From assembly GCF_005403045.1 (NCBI RefSeq), contig NZ_BJCL01000006.1, positions 1 through 64,000 of the forward strand: a stretch of 64,000 bases of DNA, read 5' to 3'. Shown here piece by piece: positions 28,220-36,806 of the stretch. A program made the position numbers and the translations under genes. Each line of letters opens with the position of its first letter. Position 1 is the stretch's first letter. Source of the DNA: Pseudaquabacterium pictum. Its GTDB lineage: Bacteria; Pseudomonadota; Gammaproteobacteria; Burkholderiales; Burkholderiaceae_C. The notes under the pieces are model-generated. The model saw only the letters and a list, made by a program, of their open reading frames with translations. It was not told the DNA's origin and ran no database searches.

Positions 28220-30229
28220 TCAGGCCACCGTCTCGAACCAGGCCTGGAACATCAGCACGGCCCACAGGGACGCGGTGTGGTCGCCCCTGCCGGCGAGATG
28301 CTGTGCCCAGCGGGCCGTGATCGGCGCCGGATGGAAATGGCCCTCGCGCGCGAGCCGGGCGGGGTCGAGCAGGGGTTCGGCCCAGGGCCGCAGCGGGCCC
28401 CGCAGCCAGTCGCCCAGGGGGATGCCGAAGCCCTGCTTGGGCCGCTCGATCAGCGTGCGCGGCACATGCCGGTCGAGCAGCTGGCGCAGTGCCCACTTGC
28501 CCTGGCCACCGCGGATGCGCATCGACGGCGGCAACCGCCAGGCCAGCTCGGCCACCCGGTGATCCAGGAAGGGCACGCGGGTCTCCAGGCTGATGGCCAT
28601 GGCGGCGCGGTCCACCTTGCACAGGATGTCACCGGGCAGGTAGCTCACGCTGTCGCGGTACATCATGCGCGCGGCCAGGTCGGGCAGGCCCGTGCCGGGC
28701 AGCGGGTCGTCCAAGGCGGTGGTCGGCCCGGCAGGCAGCATGCCGTCCGCCCGCACCACCTCTGCCGGGTCCTGCCACTCCGACACCAGGCGCAGGTACA
28801 GGTCGTCGGCCGTGCGGACGCCACGCAGGCTGCGTCCGAGCTTGTGCAGCTTCTCGCCGACGCGTGCCACGCCATCGCTGCCGCGGCGCTGCCATGGGGC
28901 GGCCAGCCGGTCCCAGGTCGGTGCCGACAGGGCGGTCAGGCTGCCTGACAGCACCTGGCGCAGCGGGTAGGGGATGGCGCCCAGCCGCCGCCACAGGCGT
29001 GGTGTCCAGAAATAGCGGTTGTAGCCACCGAACAGCTCGTCGCCCGCGTCGCCGGACAGCGCCACCGTGACGCTCTGGCGGGCCGCCGCGCACACGAGGT
29101 GGGTGGGGATCTGCGACGAGTCCGCAAACGGCTCGTCGTACATCACCGGCAGCCGGGGCACCACCGCCAGTGCATCGGTCCCGGTGACCTGCAGCACCTG
29201 GTGGTCGGTGCCCAGGTGGCGCGCCACCGCTGCGGCATGCGGGGACTCGTCGTAGGCGGGGTCGTCGAAGCCGATCGTGAAGGTCTTCACCGGGCGGCTG
29301 GACTGCGCCTGCATCAAGGCCACCACCAGCGACGAGTCGACGCCACCGGACAGAAACGCGCCCAACGGCACATCGGCCAGCGACTGCTGGGCGACAGCGC
29401 GCTGCAAGGCCTGCTCCAGCAGGTCCAGCGTGCCTGCATCGTCGGGCAGCGGGTCGGCCGCACCCTGCCGCGCCACATCGGCCAGCGACCACCAGCGGAC
29501 CAGCGAGAGGTTGCCATGCCGCGATGGCGGGCGCAATCCGGCCTCGGGTGGCGGTGGCACCGGCACGCTCAGGCTGATGCGGCATCCCGCTTCCAGCTTG
29601 TAGATGTGGCGGTGCATGCTGTAGGGCGCAGGCACGTACAGGTAGCGCATGTAGAGCGCCAGCGCCTGGCGGCACACCGGGCTGGCGAAGCCCGGGTGCG
29701 CGCGCAACGCCTTCAGCTCCGATCCGAAGACAAACGTGCTGTCCCGCCCTTGGCCGACCCAGCCATAGTAGAGCGGCTTCTCGCCGAAGCGGTCGCGCAC
29801 CAGGTGCAGCACGCGGTCCTGGCGGTCCCACAGCGCGATCGCGAACATGCCCACGGCCCGCCGCAGGGTCTCGTCCAGCCCCCAGTGCTCGATGCCGCGC
29901 AGCAGGGTCTCGGTGTCGGAGTGCCCGCGCCACGGCAGACCGGCGCCCTCGGACTCCAGAGCCCGTCGCAGGTCGGCATGGTTGTAGATCTCGCCGTTGT
30001 AGGCCATCACGTAGCGACCGCTGGCCGAGGCCATGGGCTGGTGGCCTGCCGGCGACAGATCGACGATGGCCAGCCGCCGGTGCACCAGGCAGACGCCGGC
30101 GTCGGCATCGGTCCACAGGCCCTCGTCGTCCGGTCCGCGGTGCACCAGGGTGTTGGCCATCCGCCGGCCGTGACTGGCCAGGGCCGCGTCGGGGCCGGGC
30201 AGGCCGATGAATCCGGTCAGGCCGCACAT
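28220..30229 (-). CDS. asparagine synthase-like glutamine amidotransferase
   Basis: A 669-residue class II glutamine-dependent amidotransferase. Cys2 (MCGLTGFIG) is the N-terminal nucleophile of the glutaminase domain, with the conserved HRGPDDEG, RLAIVDLS and YNGEIYNH. The C-terminal synthetase domain has the PP-loop SGGVDS at 294-299 and ALSGDAGDELFGGYNRY near 390. In glycan loci such enzymes (WbpS-type, for example) are thought to turn uronic acids into uronamides instead of making asparagine. Presence of wlbABC-type uronate genes in the window fits that. Asparagine synthesis remains possible. It is embedded in the operon, 3 bases after the upstream glycosyltransferase gene. Confidence 0.88.
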   Translation of the reverse strand: MCGLTGFIGLPGPDAALASHGRRMANTLVHRGPDDEGLWTDADAGVCLVHRRLAIVDLSPAGHQPMASASGRYVMAYNGEIYNHADLRRALESEGAGLPWRGHSDTETLLRGIEHWGLDETLRRAVGMFAIALWDRQDRVLHLVRDRFGEKPLYYGWVGQGRDSTFVFGSELKALRAHPGFASPVCRQALALYMRYLYVPAPYSMHRHIYKLEAGCRISLSVPVPPPPEAGLRPPSRHGNLSLVRWWSLADVARQGAADPLPDDAGTLDLLEQALQRAVAQQSLADVPLGAFLSGGVDSSLVVALMQAQSSRPVKTFTIGFDDPAYDESPHAAAVARHLGTDHQVLQVTGTDALAVVPRLPVMYDEPFADSSQIPTHLVCAAARQSVTVALSGDAGDELFGGYNRYFWTPRLWRRLGAIPYPLRQVLSGSLTALSAPTWDRLAAPWQRRGSDGVARVGEKLHKLGRSLRGVRTADDLYLRLVSEWQDPAEVVRADGMLPAGPTTALDDPLPGTGLPDLAARMMYRDSVSYLPGDILCKVDRAAMAISLETRVPFLDHRVAELAWRLPPSMRIRGGQGKWALRQLLDRHVPRTLIERPKQGFGIPLGDWLRGPLRPWAEPLLDPARLAREGHFHPAPITARWAQHLAGRGDHTASLWAVLMFQAWFETVA

Positions 30230-30232
30230 GTG

Positions 30233-31339
30233 CTAGCGCCCTCCGCCCGGCTGCGCCGCGGCGCGCAGCAACCGCGCGATGTGGGCACCCTGAACCTGCA
30301 TCGAATACTCCTCCTCCATCCGCTGCCTGCCTGCCAAGCCCCAGCGCCGCCGCTGCACGGGGTCATCGATGAGTGTCTGCAGGGCCGCCTGCCACTCGGC
30401 AGGCCCATCGGCCAGCATGCCGGTGGCGCCGTGCACCACGATGTCGCGGTTCACGCCCACCGGGGACGCCACCACGGGCAGCCCGCAAGCCATGTATTGG
30501 ATCAGCTTGTAGCCGCACTTGCCCCGTTCCCAGGGTTCGTCGGGCAAGGGCATCACGCCGATGTCGAAGCCGGCGATCAGCGCAGCCTCGGTGTCCTCGG
30601 TCCAGGTCTGCACCTGCACCGGCACGCCAGCCAGCCGCTGCGCCATCGATGCGCTGGCCCCGACCAGCACCACCCGGGCGCGTTGCCGTGCGCACACGGC
30701 CTGCAGGACCGGCTGCAAGGCCAGCAGGTAGTGCTCGGTGGCTGGTGAGCCGATCCAGCCGATGACCAGCGGCTCACCCGGGACCGTCTGCGTCGGCCTG
30801 ACCTGGTAGCGCGCCACGTCCACGACCGTGGGGACCAGTTCCACGCAGCCGGCACCGGCCTGCGTGGCGCGGGCCGCCAGGTAGCGGTTGCCCACGCTCA
30901 CACAGCTGGCTGCAGCCATCAGGCGGTCGATCTTGCGGCCGAGCAGGGCACGCACGCTGGCCCGCTGCGAGAGGTCGTACTGGTGGAAGACGGCGTCGTC
31001 GTAGTCCACGACCACCGGCATGCCGGCGGGCAGGCACGCGCCCTCCAGCAGCCAGGGCAGGTATGGAAACAGTTCCTTCTCGATCCACAGCACATCGTGC
31101 TGCCGCGCACGGCGCAGTGCCCGCCAGCGCCGCGCATAGGCCGTCAGCACCCGACCGGCCCGGCGTTGCTGCCGCTGGTACAGATCGTCGAGGTACAGGT
31201 CATCGAACAGCGGAAAGACATCGACCTGGATCCCCGCGTCGTGCAGCATGGGGATGAACTGCAATGCCCGAAGCCGACTGCTGGCGCCCAGCCGGGTGTA
31301 GCGGCTGAAGCAGGCCACGCGCAGCGGGTCGCCGTTCAC
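30233..31339 (-). CDS. glycosyltransferase, GT4-like
   Basis: A 368-residue GT-B protein. The N-terminal half has CFSRYTRLGASSRLRALQFI and VVDYDDAVFHQYD, the C-terminal half GWIGSPATEHYLLALQPVL and ERGKCGYKLIQYMACGLPVV, which is the donor-binding block. I chose GTG 31339: it overlaps the upstream stop (GTGA) and has a strong GGAGGT ribosome-binding site three bases before it. The longer frame upstream is Arg-rich and unsupported. Substrate unknown. Confidence 0.82.
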   Translation of the reverse strand: MNGDPLRVACFSRYTRLGASSRLRALQFIPMLHDAGIQVDVFPLFDDLYLDDLYQRQQRRAGRVLTAYARRWRALRRARQHDVLWIEKELFPYLPWLLEGACLPAGMPVVVDYDDAVFHQYDLSQRASVRALLGRKIDRLMAAASCVSVGNRYLAARATQAGAGCVELVPTVVDVARYQVRPTQTVPGEPLVIGWIGSPATEHYLLALQPVLQAVCARQRARVVLVGASASMAQRLAGVPVQVQTWTEDTEAALIAGFDIGVMPLPDEPWERGKCGYKLIQYMACGLPVVASPVGVNRDIVVHGATGMLADGPAEWQAALQTLIDDPVQRRRWGLAGRQRMEEEYSMQVQGAHIARLLRAAAQPGGGR

Positions 31340-32577
31340 CGGACCTCCGGGCTGACAAGCAGCGATTGGTAGATGGCGCTGTAGCGTGCCACGCCTTCGT
31401 CCAGCGAGAAGTGGCGCCGTGCCGCATCCACGCAACGCGCGGCCACGCCGGGCTCGGCGCACAGCGCCAGCAACGCCGCCAGGCCCGCGTCCAGTGCGGC
31501 AGTGTCGAAGCGCTGCAGTGCCACGCCCACGCGGTCGTCTTCAAGCACGCCCGCCATGTCGCCGACGCCGGCATTGGCCAGGCAGGGCACGCCGCAGCCC
31601 AGCAACTCGGCCAGCTTGGTGGGCGCCGAGGCCTGCTTGGAGTAGACCGGTCGGATGAAGAACACCGCCGCATCCATGCGCGCCAGCTGTGCCGGCACCT
31701 CGGCATGGTCGGCGCTGCGCAGTTCGACCGCCTGCGCGGGCACGCCGGCGTTTGCCAGCGCCTGGCGGATGTGGTCGTGCTCGCCACGGTTGATGATCAG
31801 GATGCGGGCATCGGGTTGCAGTTGCAGCAGGCGGGCGAAGCAGGCTGCGACCGCATCGAACAGATACCAGGTGCCGGCTGATCCGACGTAGCCCAGGGTG
31901 AATCGCTGGTCGGCATGGGCATCCGGCCGTGCCATCGGGCGGAAGCGGTCCAGATCGGCGCAGGTGGGAATCACCGTGAACGGCGGTGTCCGGCCGGCCA
32001 GGTAGTCGAACTGCTGCATCACCCCGACCGCCGCGTGGGTGAGCGACACCACATGGTCGGCGCGCAAGAGGAAGCGCTGCTCGAAGCCCTTGGCCATGCG
32101 GTACAGCCCGCTGTCGCGCGGCCAGATGCTGCCGTCCACCCGTTCATCGGCCCAGAAGCCGCGCATGTCGAACAGGAAGCGTGCGCCGGTCAGCCGTTTG
32201 ATCGCCAGCGCCATCACCGACGGCACATAGCTGCGTGCATGCACGATGCGCAGGCGATGGCGCCACGCCAGCACGCTGCCGGTGGTGATGCCCACCAGGA
32301 TGTCCCAGGCCGTGGCCAGCGCCGACGGCCGCTTGTGGTAGCGGCGCGGGTGCCAGTGGATGCCGGCAGCTGCCATGCGCGCATGCACCCGGGCCAGCGC
32401 CGACGTGTCCGCCAGGTCGGCGGGTTTCTCGAAGCTGAGCAGGTGGATCGGACGCTGCGGCGCCAGCCGCTCGAGATAGGCCAGCACCTGCGACTGGCCC
32501 AGTGGCTCGAGCATGCCGTCATAGGAGAGGTACAACACCCCGCCGGCGCGGCTTGCACGGATCGGCGGGCGGCTCAT
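31336..32577 (-). CDS. glycosyltransferase, GT4-like
   Basis: A 413-residue GT-B protein. It starts with VLYLSYDGMLEPLGQSQVL, a form common to exopolysaccharide glycosyltransferases, and continues with FLFDMRGFWADERVDG, FTLGYVGSAGTWYLFDAVAA and the donor region KQASAPTKLAELLGCGVPCL. The ATG at 32577 overlaps the stop of the upstream flippase gene (ATGA). The frame is open far upstream only as a shadow of that gene. Confidence 0.83.
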   Translation of the reverse strand: MSRPPIRASRAGGVLYLSYDGMLEPLGQSQVLAYLERLAPQRPIHLLSFEKPADLADTSALARVHARMAAAGIHWHPRRYHKRPSALATAWDILVGITTGSVLAWRHRLRIVHARSYVPSVMALAIKRLTGARFLFDMRGFWADERVDGSIWPRDSGLYRMAKGFEQRFLLRADHVVSLTHAAVGVMQQFDYLAGRTPPFTVIPTCADLDRFRPMARPDAHADQRFTLGYVGSAGTWYLFDAVAACFARLLQLQPDARILIINRGEHDHIRQALANAGVPAQAVELRSADHAEVPAQLARMDAAVFFIRPVYSKQASAPTKLAELLGCGVPCLANAGVGDMAGVLEDDRVGVALQRFDTAALDAGLAALLALCAEPGVAARCVDAARRHFSLDEGVARYSAIYQSLLVSPEVR

Positions 32578-34031
32578 GCGCGCCCCCAGCGTGGCAGCCA
32601 GCGCGGACGCAACGGCGCCAGCACCAGCAGGATCACCACCGGACCGAGCAGCCAGGACACCTGCGGCGCCAGCGTCCCCAGCGGCAGCACGGTGCCCAGG
32701 TGGTCCAGCGCGCAGCAGGCCAGTGCGGCCAGTGCGCAGCCGGCCACGGTGCGCAGGGTGGTGCCGTCGAGCAGGCCGCTGCGCAACGCGTGCACCAGGG
32801 CCAGCGCGGTCACGCCAACTGCGGCCAGCGCGTGGGCCAGCACATAGGCCCAGGCGCCCCAGCGTGCAGCGGCCAGCAGCACGCCGGCCAGCAGCAGACC
32901 GTGGTAGGCCGCATAGCCGATGAAGTAGGCCCGCTTCTGGCCCACGGCCAGCAGGTAGGCGCCGAGCACCGAGACGAACATGTAGCCGAGATCCGCCCCG
33001 AAGTAGACCGGGATGAAGGCCTGCGCGTCCAGGAAGCTGCGCGTGTACACCAGCGACACCAGCAGCGGCGCCGAGATCACCACGGCCACGCAGCCGGCAC
33101 AACCCAGGCGCATGCTGGCCACCAGGGTGCGGTGCAGTTCGACACGTGCAGCCGTGGTGTCCCCCGACGCCGCCGCGGCCGGGTGCAGGTGGCCCCAGAC
33201 GCCAGTCATCACGAATGGCAGCAGGTATGCCGAGAGCGCTGTGACCACCTGCAGGTACCCGTTGGCCGACTCGCCAGCCACCGCAGTGAGGTGCGCGCGT
33301 GCAGCGAACAGGCAGCTCAGGCCGAGTGCCGTCGTCGAGAGCATCAGCACGCTGTACGACAGCAGCGGCCGGATGCGGGCACGCTGCACGCTGAGTCGCC
33401 CGAGGATCTGGCGCGTCGCCGTGGCGCGTGCCGAGAACAGGGTGTAGACCGCGAACAGCACCAGGCTGCCCAGCAGCGACGCGGCCAGCGCGCCCGGGAG
33501 GCCGAAGAACCAGGCGCCCAGGCCGAACAGCAGCGCGTCGCACACGGCAGCAACCATGTTGCTGCGCACGTAGACGTCGAAGCGGTCCACCAGGAAGGAC
33601 AACCCCTCCCACAGCACGTTCGCGAACGACACCACCACCGCCGCCAGCGCCAGCGGCCACAGGCTGATGCCCTGCGCGGCGAACGCGGCCAGCCAGCCCC
33701 CGCCGAGTGCCTGGCCGAACAGTGCCAGCGCAGCCAGGAACACCGTGGCATTGAGCCCCACCAGGGCCAGCGCGGTGCCCAGCACCTGGCCGGCTGCAGC
33801 GGCATCGCCGTCCACCCAGGCCGGCCGGCCCAGGTTGATGACGCCCACGGCCAGGCTCATCGACACCAGGCCCACGGCAGTGGCCTGGAACTGCAACCCC
33901 AGCGACAGCAGGCCCACGCCTTCGACGCCCAGCACCGACGCCAGCACCTTGATCTTGACCAGACCGGTGAACAGCTTGACAGCGCTGAGGCCACCGCCCT
34001 GCGCGATGCGCCGCAGGAAGCCCGGCTTCAT
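32574..34031 (-). CDS. Wzx-type oligosaccharide flippase (second copy)
   Basis: A 485-residue membrane protein of the polysaccharide-transport family with about twelve to fourteen hydrophobic helices. The N terminus IAQGGGLSAVKLFTGLVKIKVLASVLG followed by GVEGVGLLSL is the form found in WzxE-like O-antigen translocases. It should flip the repeat unit made by this operon. It shows little resemblance to the first flippase at 6813-8039. ATG 34031 overlaps the stop of the upstream glycosyltransferase gene (ATGA). Confidence 0.85.
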   Translation of the reverse strand: MKPGFLRRIAQGGGLSAVKLFTGLVKIKVLASVLGVEGVGLLSLGLQFQATAVGLVSMSLAVGVINLGRPAWVDGDAAAAGQVLGTALALVGLNATVFLAALALFGQALGGGWLAAFAAQGISLWPLALAAVVVSFANVLWEGLSFLVDRFDVYVRSNMVAAVCDALLFGLGAWFFGLPGALAASLLGSLVLFAVYTLFSARATATRQILGRLSVQRARIRPLLSYSVLMLSTTALGLSCLFAARAHLTAVAGESANGYLQVVTALSAYLLPFVMTGVWGHLHPAAAASGDTTAARVELHRTLVASMRLGCAGCVAVVISAPLLVSLVYTRSFLDAQAFIPVYFGADLGYMFVSVLGAYLLAVGQKRAYFIGYAAYHGLLLAGVLLAAARWGAWAYVLAHALAAVGVTALALVHALRSGLLDGTTLRTVAGCALAALACCALDHLGTVLPLGTLAPQVSWLLGPVVILLVLAPLRPRWLPRWGRA

Positions 34032-35182
34032 GGTTGCGGCGAGCAGGTGCTGTACCAGCCCTGCAGTTGCTGCCAGTAGGCCGCCTCGGAGAACTCGACC
34101 ACCACGCGCTGGCGGCCGAGCTGCCCCATGCGCTGCCAACGGGCGTGGTCACCCACCATGCCGCGCATGGCTGCCGCCAGCGCCTCGGCCTGGCCGGCAG
34201 GCACGACCAGGCCTTCCCGTCCATCGGCCACCGAGCGCTCCGCGCCGGGAAAGTCCGACACGATCACTGGCTTGCCGGCGGCCTGGGCCATCACCAGCGT
34301 GAGGGCCGGACCGCCTTCGTCGTCACCGTTGCTGGCGCGGATCGATGGCGCCAGCACCACGTCGTGTGCCTGCAGCATGTCCACGTAATCGGCGATGAAG
34401 TTGCCGCTCTGCTGGTTGTTGACCACCCGGACCGCCTGTCCCAATCCACGCTCGGCCACGGCCTGCACCAGCCAGTCGGTGGGCCCGTAGCCAAAGCAGG
34501 TCAGTTGCACCGGAAGGCCTGCATCGCACAGCTGCCGCATGGCGTCGAGCAGCAGCTTGTGGCCCTTCTTTTCGACAAAGCGTGCCGGAATCAGGAACCG
34601 GGTGGTTGGGGTCGGCGTGGTGCCGATGTCCGGGATCGCAGCCAGGTCGATCGGCAGGTTGGCGATGCGGATCTTGTCGGCCGCACAGCCGGCGTCGACC
34701 AGACGCTGGCGTGCCTCATCGCACAACACATGCAGCAGCGTGGCCTGCCGGAACACCATGGCGTAGGCCCGCAGCGTGTCGGTATCGCGCAGGGACTGGC
34801 TCACGTCCATGCCGTAGAACGAGACCACCATCGGCAGGCTGGGCAAGGCGTGGCGCTGCACCAGCGCCGCGGCAGTGGTGCCGAAATGCAGGTGAAGCAC
34901 CTGCGGCGCGCCGGCCTGCACCCGCGCCTGAACCAGCCGGGCGAAGCGCGCCAGGTCCAGAGGGCGCCGCAGGCGCCTCGCGATGCGCGCAGCCAATGCG
35001 GTCGAGTTCGACTCCGCCGGCGCACGGCGGCGCACCCAGGAGGTGTGGGGCAGGGCGGCCGCGCCGTTGTCGATGAAGGCCTGGCAGACCACTTCCGACT
35101 GGACTCCGTGTGCCAGGCAGAGCGGGTGGGCCCGGTCGAACAGGTTGGGCGAATAGTCCTGCCAGAGGTGGGTGATCTTCAT
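34028..35182 (-). CDS. glycosyltransferase family 4
   Basis: A 384-residue GT-B enzyme. The N-terminal domain has VLHLHFGTTAAALVQRH and VSFYGMDVSQSLRD. The C-terminal domain has FLIPARFVEKKGHKLLLDAM and a donor-site segment with GGPALTLVMAQAAGKPVIVS. This layout resembles colanic-acid and WcaL-type transferases. It is preceded by the only sizeable gap in the upper part of the operon, 69 bases containing a perfect inverted repeat. Substrate unknown. Confidence 0.85.
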   Translation of the reverse strand: MKITHLWQDYSPNLFDRAHPLCLAHGVQSEVVCQAFIDNGAAALPHTSWVRRRAPAESNSTALAARIARRLRRPLDLARFARLVQARVQAGAPQVLHLHFGTTAAALVQRHALPSLPMVVSFYGMDVSQSLRDTDTLRAYAMVFRQATLLHVLCDEARQRLVDAGCAADKIRIANLPIDLAAIPDIGTTPTPTTRFLIPARFVEKKGHKLLLDAMRQLCDAGLPVQLTCFGYGPTDWLVQAVAERGLGQAVRVVNNQQSGNFIADYVDMLQAHDVVLAPSIRASNGDDEGGPALTLVMAQAAGKPVIVSDFPGAERSVADGREGLVVPAGQAEALAAAMRGMVGDHARWQRMGQLGRQRVVVEFSEAAYWQQLQGWYSTCSPQP

Positions 35183-35202
35183 GGGGTGGCTGCCTCGGGG
35201 CC

Positions 35203-35235
35203 GTCCGCCGACAGGCGTCGGGCCGGTCGGCGGAC
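35203..35235. repeat. perfect 10-bp inverted repeat in the glycan operon
   Basis: GTCCGCCGAC (35203-35212) and GTCGGCGGAC (35226-35235) are exact reverse complements separated by 13 bases. The hairpin sits between two minus-strand genes and is not followed by a T run in either direction, so it is not a classical intrinsic terminator. It may stabilise or process the mRNA, or partially terminate with Rho. Confidence 0.6.
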
Positions 35236-35251
35236 CCGCCGGCAGCGGAAT

Positions 35252-35929
35252 TCAGTGGCCCGGCGCCGGCTGCCGGCCGGCCACCGCGATGATGGACTTG
35301 GTGTAGATGCGTGGCAGCTCGCTGTCATGGCCGCGCTCGAGAATCAGGATCGCCTTGTAGGCTGCCATCCACGCGGCCCGCAGCGCGTCGTACACGCGCG
35401 AGCGCAGCCGTGGATTGGCAGGTCGCCGTTCACCGCCGGTGAACCACTCGTGCAGCCCGCTGGCGGTGAACAACCGGCGCATGGCGTGCTCAGTGTAGGC
35501 GGTGCGGATGAACGGGTCCTTCAGCTCCGTCATCCGCGAGGACAGCAGCGACCCGTTGAAGTACTCGACCAGCAGCACGCCGTCATCGGCGAGCGCGTCG
35601 CGCAAGGCCGTCATGTAGGCCAGCGCCTCGCCACGGTCGATGTAGTAGATCATCTGCTTGGCGATGATCAGCCGGAAGCGACCGCGCTGGGCCCGCAGGT
35701 AGTCCAGGCCGACCTCGGTGCATTCGAGCGTGACGCCGGGCAGTGTCCCGATGCTCGCCAGTGCCGCGGCGTCACGGTCCACCCCATGCACCTGCCGGAA
35801 GCCCTTGTCGGCCAGGAACCGCAGCACCCGGCCGTCGCCGCAGCCCAGGTCGAGGATGGGGGCAGCGTGGTCGGCAGGCAGCCAGCGGCTGTAGTTGAGT
35901 TCCAGTGTCGAGTCGGCCATGGGGTTCAC
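35252..35929 (-). CDS. class I SAM-dependent methyltransferase
   Basis: A 225-residue methyltransferase with motif I PILDLGCGDGRVLRFLADKG near residue 25, the acidic residue in VHGVDRDAAAL, and FRLIIAKQMIYYIDRG as motif IV. The start is taken as GTG 35929 because it overlaps the upstream stop (GTGA), the pattern used through this operon; ATG 35920 three codons later is the alternative. It follows directly after another methyltransferase gene, so two different methylations may decorate the sugar or glycan. Acceptors unknown. Confidence 0.78.
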   Translation of the reverse strand: MNPMADSTLELNYSRWLPADHAAPILDLGCGDGRVLRFLADKGFRQVHGVDRDAAALASIGTLPGVTLECTEVGLDYLRAQRGRFRLIIAKQMIYYIDRGEALAYMTALRDALADDGVLLVEYFNGSLLSSRMTELKDPFIRTAYTEHAMRRLFTASGLHEWFTGGERRPANPRLRSRVYDALRAAWMAAYKAILILERGHDSELPRIYTKSIIAVAGRQPAPGH

Positions 35930-36744
35930 TGCGCCTTGCGGCGATCAGCTTGCCGTTGCAGCACGTAGAGGTGGGCGGTGCAGCCCAGCAGCGGGCTGAG
36001 CTGCTGCCGGCGCGAGGTGGACAGGTGCGCACCCAGCAGCATGTCGCCGGTGAGGAACATGCCGTTCTGGCGGTAGCTGCGCAGGGCCCAGCCGGCGTCG
36101 TTGAAGTACCGGTCCCAGGCCGCTCGGCTGAAGCGGCGCAGTTCGGTGAAGCAGGTGCCTTGAGCGCCATGGGCGTGCGGCACCACGCGGCGGAGCACCT
36201 TGGCCAGCAGCGGCCGCGGTGGTGCTGCATCACCTGACGGCTGTGCCGCCGGCGCGCCGGCTGCCACCGGCGCCGTCGGCCGTGGCCGCAGGAGGCGACG
36301 CCAGACATCGCGCAACAGCGCCGGGTAGAAGGCGAGCAGCGACCAGGCGCGCCAGGCGCTGGTGGGCACATAGTGGATCGCATGACCGCCAGCGGCCAGC
36401 ACACGCGCCATTTCCTGGTTCAGGGTGGCGATGTCTTCCACGTGCTCGAGCACGTTGGAGCTGTAGACGATGTCGAAGGCGGCATCCGGGAACGGAATGT
36501 GGCGGCCGTCGAAGTCGATGATGGGCCAGATGCGGGCCTTGCCGTGGTTGCTGGTCGGGATGTCGATGGCCGACACCGCATAGCCGCGCCGTGCCAGTTC
36601 ACGCGCCTGCCAGCCCGTGCCCGCACCGATCTCGAGCACCCGGGCGCCTGCCGGCACGGTAGCCTGCAGGATGGCTTCGATCTGCGCGAGTTCCGACAGC
36701 CGGATCGCCTCCAGGAAGTCGGTGGCTTTGTTGTTGTCTTGCAT
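35926..36744 (-). CDS. class I SAM-dependent methyltransferase
   Basis: A 272-residue methyltransferase with motif I VLEIGAGTGWQARELARRG, the acidic position AIDIPTSNHG, IVYSSNVLEHVEDIATLN as motif IV and an insertion rich in Pro/Ala near residue 190. It is typical of the Methyltransf_11 proteins found in glycan clusters. ATG 36744 is chosen; the longer frame contains no conserved sequence. It lies 62 bases after the aminotransferase gene start. Target unknown. Confidence 0.8.
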   Translation of the reverse strand: MQDNNKATDFLEAIRLSELAQIEAILQATVPAGARVLEIGAGTGWQARELARRGYAVSAIDIPTSNHGKARIWPIIDFDGRHIPFPDAAFDIVYSSNVLEHVEDIATLNQEMARVLAAGGHAIHYVPTSAWRAWSLLAFYPALLRDVWRRLLRPRPTAPVAAGAPAAQPSGDAAPPRPLLAKVLRRVVPHAHGAQGTCFTELRRFSRAAWDRYFNDAGWALRSYRQNGMFLTGDMLLGAHLSTSRRQQLSPLLGCTAHLYVLQRQADRRKAQ

Positions 36745-36806
36745 GGATGCACTGTCGCCTGTGACACCACCACGGTCAGGTGATGGGTGCGGCACCACCA
36801 GGGGTG

